Source: Macrolepiota albuminosa
Taxonomy: Eukaryota > Basidiomycota > Agaricomycetes > Agaricales > Agaricaceae
NCBI GenBank assembly: GCA_027475525.1
Contig: JAMWFC010000055.1
Location: forward strand, 248,001-312,000
Length of the DNA: 64,000 nucleotides
Direction: 5' to 3'
This document shows, one piece after another, positions 60,769-64,000 of this stretch. A program made the position numbers and the translations under genes. The stretch's first letter is position 1; each line of letters starts with the position of its first letter. The notes below the pieces were generated by a model. It was not told where the DNA came from and did not search any database. It worked only from the letters and a program-made list of their open reading frames with translations.

Positions 60769-63174
60769 ATGTCCTTCCGAATTCCAACTCCGCCCCCAGT
60801 ACCGTCCCGCGAGGCTCAAGACGCTGCCTCCGCATACATTGACAAGGCGAACCGCTTTATCCGGCGGATCGAGGGTGTTGGCGCCGAAGCGCCTGCAAAT
60901 CTGGTCGTTGGCGTAATGAGATTATTGGAGCGGTGGTATGAGGTGCGAGTACTTGGCGTTGGGTGGGATCGGGAGATTGAGGTGCGAGAGTGGTGCCGGG
61001 CGCGGTACGTAGACAATCGTGGCGCTGAGTGGTTAGCGCCTTTCTCCCGTTTTGTGAGTGCTTTCAGTCCTTGCCGTGTCGCTAGCTGATCGAGTTGCCA
61101 GGCGCCCCCTCCCGTCCCGACAATCGAGGACGAACTGGAGGATATTTTGTCTGGCGCCTTGCCGATGACGGTAAGCGCTCCCGCGCCTGAGTAAGTATCT
61201 CTGATTGTTATTTCTAACTTTAGCTGTGGTCTGATTTGTCTCCTAGCAGTAAGCAAGAGGTATTGGCGCCTCTCGCCAACCTTCAGGTTGATGCCGAGAT
61301 GGCTGCCATTCGTGAGGAAGCGTTTGCCGAGGCGTCACGGGATGCCCAGGAAAGGCTCCAGGCGCAAGAAGGGCGCGAAGTCACTGGTGAGGAGGAGGTC
61401 GTCGGCAAGGGGAAGGCGCCTGCTACGAAAAGGCAGGAGTCCGCAGTCGCTGGGTCGAGTAAAGATTCCCGCGCCGGCAGTGCCCAGAACCCAGCACTGC
61501 CGGCAAGCAGCATGGGTTCCCCAGTTAAGCCGGGCAAGACTTTGAAAAAGAAGGTAAGTCTCCTCCTTTCTTACTGTTGGCGACCGCTGTTCATCCTATT
61601 TCAAGTCTCGTAAGGCTGCCGCCCCTCGCTACGCGGTAAGCTCGTCGCGCCAAGGTACTTCCCCTGCTAACCAGCTAGTTGACAGGTACCAACACAAACC
61701 TCCTTTAGCGACTCAGAGCTGAAGGGTCTGTTGGTGGCGCGACGAGATGAGGCGGTTTTAGATGAAGGATTGGAGGCGGGGGTGGTCTTGCCGGAGATGA
61801 AGGACAAGAAGACGGCAAGTCCGGCGGCAAGACGGGAGTTCAAGGACTCCCAAGGAGCGGTAAGGGTTGTAGCTCTTCTTACCGCGTTTGTTAACACTTC
61901 TGTAGTGCGACAAGTGCTGGGCCGACAATGACCCAGAGGGGTGTTGGTACCCCACCGGTGGCCAGCCCTGCTACCGGTGCGGGACGCTAAAACGAGCTTG
62001 CACTTTGGACGGCGCCAAGAGTCGTGAACGCGGTGGGGCTCCCGACGCGGTAGTGGAGCGCACTTTCAAGCGTGCCGTACTCGTAAGAAGGGCGCGGGAG
62101 TTCGTCGAGGGGGAGAGGAAGAAGCAGGCCGCTGGCGACGCGGCCTTAATCAGCAAGAGTTCCCTGGCGCTGCCGACGCGTCAAGGGGATGAAAACGAAA
62201 CGGTCGGCAATCGTGGCGCCGGAGAGCGCCAAGGGACTGCGGTCCCCACAAAACGACAAGCCCCTTCCCCCAGCAAAGGGAAGGGCAAGGCAAAGCGACC
62301 TCGGGTGGTCTCTTCACCTCCCCCCTCGCCAGCCCCTCGCGACACCGAGATGGAAGACTTGCAGAGGGCATTAGCGGCGAGTCGCCTGCCCCCTCAAGAT
62401 TCCGAGGCAGGCCCAAGTGGCCTCTTGTCGCCCATCCATTTGGCGGCGAGGTCCCTTGGCGGGGGGGAGGAGGTGGGAGAGCGGGCAGCGGTTGGCGACT
62501 CGGCGCCACCAGAGGAGCGGGAAGAGGTCCCTGCAGATGTGGAGATGGAGGATGAAGAGAAGGCCGAGAAGGCGGCAACGGGAGGGACTGAGGACGCCGA
62601 GGGTGAAGAAGAAACCTTGGCGACTCAACGCGAAAACGACGAGGCGGGAACCGCGGCTAGGGAGCCAGTGGCAGAAGAGGTGGTAGAGGGCGAAGGGGCG
62701 ATGGAAGAGACTTTGCGGGACTTCCCTGGCGAGTCCCAGGAGTTGCCGGCAGTGGAGCCTGCCGCCCCCTGGGTAAGTGAAGGTGACTTGGCGACGCAGC
62801 TTTGGACAAGCTCGAGTGGGCCTTCATCGTGGACCCCCCAGCCTCAGCCAAGAGTCACTGGCGACACTTACGAGTGGCTGGGGGAAGACCTCGTCTATCC
62901 GGTGGTGGCTTTGTACCCCCCTCAAGTGATAGAGCGGATGGCGACGCGTGCGGCAAGTATGCAAGCGGTACTGGGTCGCGAGCGCGAGCGGGTGCGGCAA
63001 CAAATCATGGCCTCTCGCCTTCGATACGCCAATTTGACTCGTAGCATGGACGCCCTTCAAGAGTACCAGGCGGACTGCAACGAGGCGCTAGAGTGGCAGG
63101 CCCTCAACCACGTGCAAGTTGGCGATCTCTTGCCGCTCGACGACTCGATGTCGCTTTCAGAGGATGATGACTGA
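60769..63174 (+). CDS. Spliced antisense passenger gene of Gypsy copy B, Zn-cluster-like protein
   Basis: Function unknown. Six exons join in phase: 60769-61053, 61102-61190, 61247-61553, 61606-61635, 61686-61859 and 61906-63174, giving 717 residues without a stop. It opens with MSFRIPTPPPVPSREAQDAA and a helical domain (ANRFIRRIEGVGAEAPANLV, RLLERWYEVRVLGVGWDREI). The last exon starts with a cysteine motif of spacing C-x2-C-x8-C-x8-C-x2-C-x6-C (begins CDKCWADNDPEGC, ends GTLKRAC), close to but not equal to fungal Zn2Cys6. Basic Lys/Arg/Ser/Pro tracts (SPSKGKGKAKRPR) look like a nuclear localisation signal. An acidic middle follows, then a conserved C-terminal part (YEWLGEDLVYPVVALYPPQV) with a coiled coil, ending SLSEDDD. 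It lies antisense to the element, 171 bp from the LTR. Homologue in copy A at 53023. Could be a nucleic-acid-binding regulator or a captured host gene. Confidence 0.78.
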
Positions 63175-63602
63175 CGGACCTTAGGGTAGATAGGCCGTCT
63201 TGTTTATATTTTCTCTTGCCGTTTCGATATATATTTGTTTTTGCCGCCTCCTTGCCGAGTGGACGGATGAGTCTAGTAATCTGAGTTAACGCAACGGCAG
63301 AGATCAAGAAATGTATGGCAACGAGAAAGCAAGCGGTAAGTGTTCTAAAGTAAGTTTTTAGCAAGAGGAGTAGTAGGTGTGGGACTTAGACAAATTTTTG
63401 AGAAAAGGGAAACACTCAGTAAATCATCATGGCGAAAAACCCTTGGCGAGAGTTGCGCAATGCGCTAAGCGTTGGCGACACGCTAGCGCTGCGACTTGAC
63501 TACGTAAGGAATTGTCTGTTGAATATAGTATGGTAAGTATCGGCAAGAAAGATAAGTAAAGTAAGTAATAGAAAGAAAGAGCTTATCAATATATATTCTT
63601 TT
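63175..63602. other. Spacer between passenger gene and pol end
   Basis: Non-coding; conserved in copy A at 55577-56019 (shared blocks CCTTAGGGTAGATAGGCCGT and GTTTTTGCCGCCTC). It must serve as the 3' flank of two convergent transcripts. Confidence 0.6.
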
Positions 63603-64000
63603 CTAATCGTTTTCTTCTTCTTCAACTAAAGTCGGCAAGTCATCATCGTCCAATAGTTCGGTTTCTTCAAGTTCTCTCAGCTTGGTGGTGTCGATATCTA
63701 GCGCTTCAAGCGGCAAGTCGATTTGTTCTCTAGCGAGGTATGGCAATAGGCGAAAAGCGGCAACAGGTCGATGCAGTACTGAACCATCTAATTCACAGAG
63801 CACGTAAGCGCCTCCACGGTTACGAGAGATAACTACCAAAGGTCCTAGATAGCGAGGGCGCATTTTCTTGTTGTATGAAGTTTCGATTTTGGAGTTGCGC
63901 ATGAGCACTAGCGCCCCTCTCGGGAAGTTGTAATCTTTGATGGTAGCGCTATGCTCAGTTTCGAATCGTAGTTGCGCATGAGCACTAGCGCCCCTCTCGG
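63603..64000 (-). CDS. Pol C-terminal end of Gypsy copy B (partial)
   Basis: Post-integrase C-terminal part of the polyprotein, entering from the right edge. Reads MRPRYLGPLVVISRNRGG, CELDGSVLHRPVAAFRLLPY and LRELEETELLDDDDLPTLVE, matching copy A at 56020-56319 with Arg where copy A has Cys, His or Gln. Open as far as the 77-bp duplication that starts at 63893, which breaks the frame near the window edge. Confidence 0.8.
   Translation of the reverse strand, partial: ERGASAHAQLRFETEHSATIKDYNFPRGALVLMRNSKIETSYNKKMRPRYLGPLVVISRNRGGAYVLCELDGSVLHRPVAAFRLLPYLAREQIDLPLEALDIDTTKLRELEETELLDDDDLPTLVEEEEND
63893..64000. repeat. 77-bp tandem duplication cut by the window end
   Basis: The sequence starting AGTTGCGCATGAGCACTAGC at 63893 restarts at 63970, exactly 77 bp later, and matches for the 31 bases available. 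Confidence 0.9.

Larger units (their letters stand above)
59653..64000 (-). mobile_element. Gypsy retrotransposon copy B, young, continues past the window
   Basis: 3' part of the element on the minus strand: 3' LTR (59653-60598), polypurine tract, oppositely oriented passenger gene (60769-63174), spacer, and the C-terminal end of pol (63603 on). It is CpG-rich and its visible reading frames are open, in contrast to copy A. The rest of pol, gag and the 5' LTR would lie to the right of the window. Confidence 0.87.

Noticed and set aside
62802..63044. Alternative frame LDKLEWAFIVDPPASAKSHW within the passenger gene's last exon
   Set aside because: A splice at GTAAGTGAAGG ... GACGCAG could reach it, but the frame stops downstream, while the unspliced frame runs on to a conserved C-terminus.
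1..64000. CRISPR arrays, bacterial operons or phage-type defence systems
   Set aside because: The DNA is eukaryotic with spliceosomal introns; no regularly spaced repeats of that type are present.
1..64000. tRNA, rRNA or snRNA genes
   Set aside because: None recognised by eye; short structured RNAs could be missed without a covariance-model search.

Overview
The window is nuclear DNA of a basidiomycete, most likely a mushroom-forming agaricomycete. The evidence is dense genes broken by many roughly 45-60 nt GT-AG introns, a class IV chitin synthase, a DOCK-type GEF, a Medusa-type regulator, a DASH-complex subunit, and Copia and Gypsy LTR retrotransposons. All functional calls come from reading the translated sequence; no database search was possible.

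The left part (1-35.1 kb) is a gene-rich euchromatic arm. In order it holds: a sacsin/DUF3684-like ATPase-fold giant protein (-), class IV chitin synthase (-), a dual-specificity/CDKN3-like phosphatase (+) with a GC-AG intron, the SKI3 TPR scaffold of the Ski complex (+), a LETM1-domain mitochondrial protein (-), a small one-helix membrane protein (+), Mediator subunit MED27 (+), a Medusa/DUF7082 developmental regulator (+), a DOCK-family guanine nucleotide exchange factor (-), DASH subunit SPC34 (+) and autophagy protein ATG5 (-). Several pairs share short divergent promoters (CHS/phosphatase, LETM1/small membrane protein, DOCK/SPC34). The genes do not form a pathway cluster.

The right part (35.1-64 kb) is a nested retrotransposon graveyard. 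An old, CpG-poor stretch (about 35-53 kb) holds a broken Copia element with a 74-bp internal inversion, several solo LTRs and a decayed plus-strand Gypsy element. It is followed by two copies of one Gypsy family on the minus strand: copy A (52.6-59.1 kb, decayed) and copy B (59.65 kb to beyond the window, CpG-rich and younger). Both copies carry, between the 3' LTR/polypurine tract and the end of pol, an additional multi-exon gene on the opposite strand. In copy B it is an open, cleanly spliced 717-residue protein with a six-cysteine Zn-cluster-like motif. This antisense, intron-bearing passenger gene is the most interesting biology in the window.

The assembly carries a clear technical signature. 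Six exact tandem duplications of 77 bp, a seventh cut by the window end, and one exactly 100-N gap fit contigs joined without merging a 77-base k-mer overlap. Three of the duplications fall in real genes (chitin synthase, SKI3, MED27). In each of these one base is also missing directly after the second copy, so these genes look frameshifted although they are probably intact.
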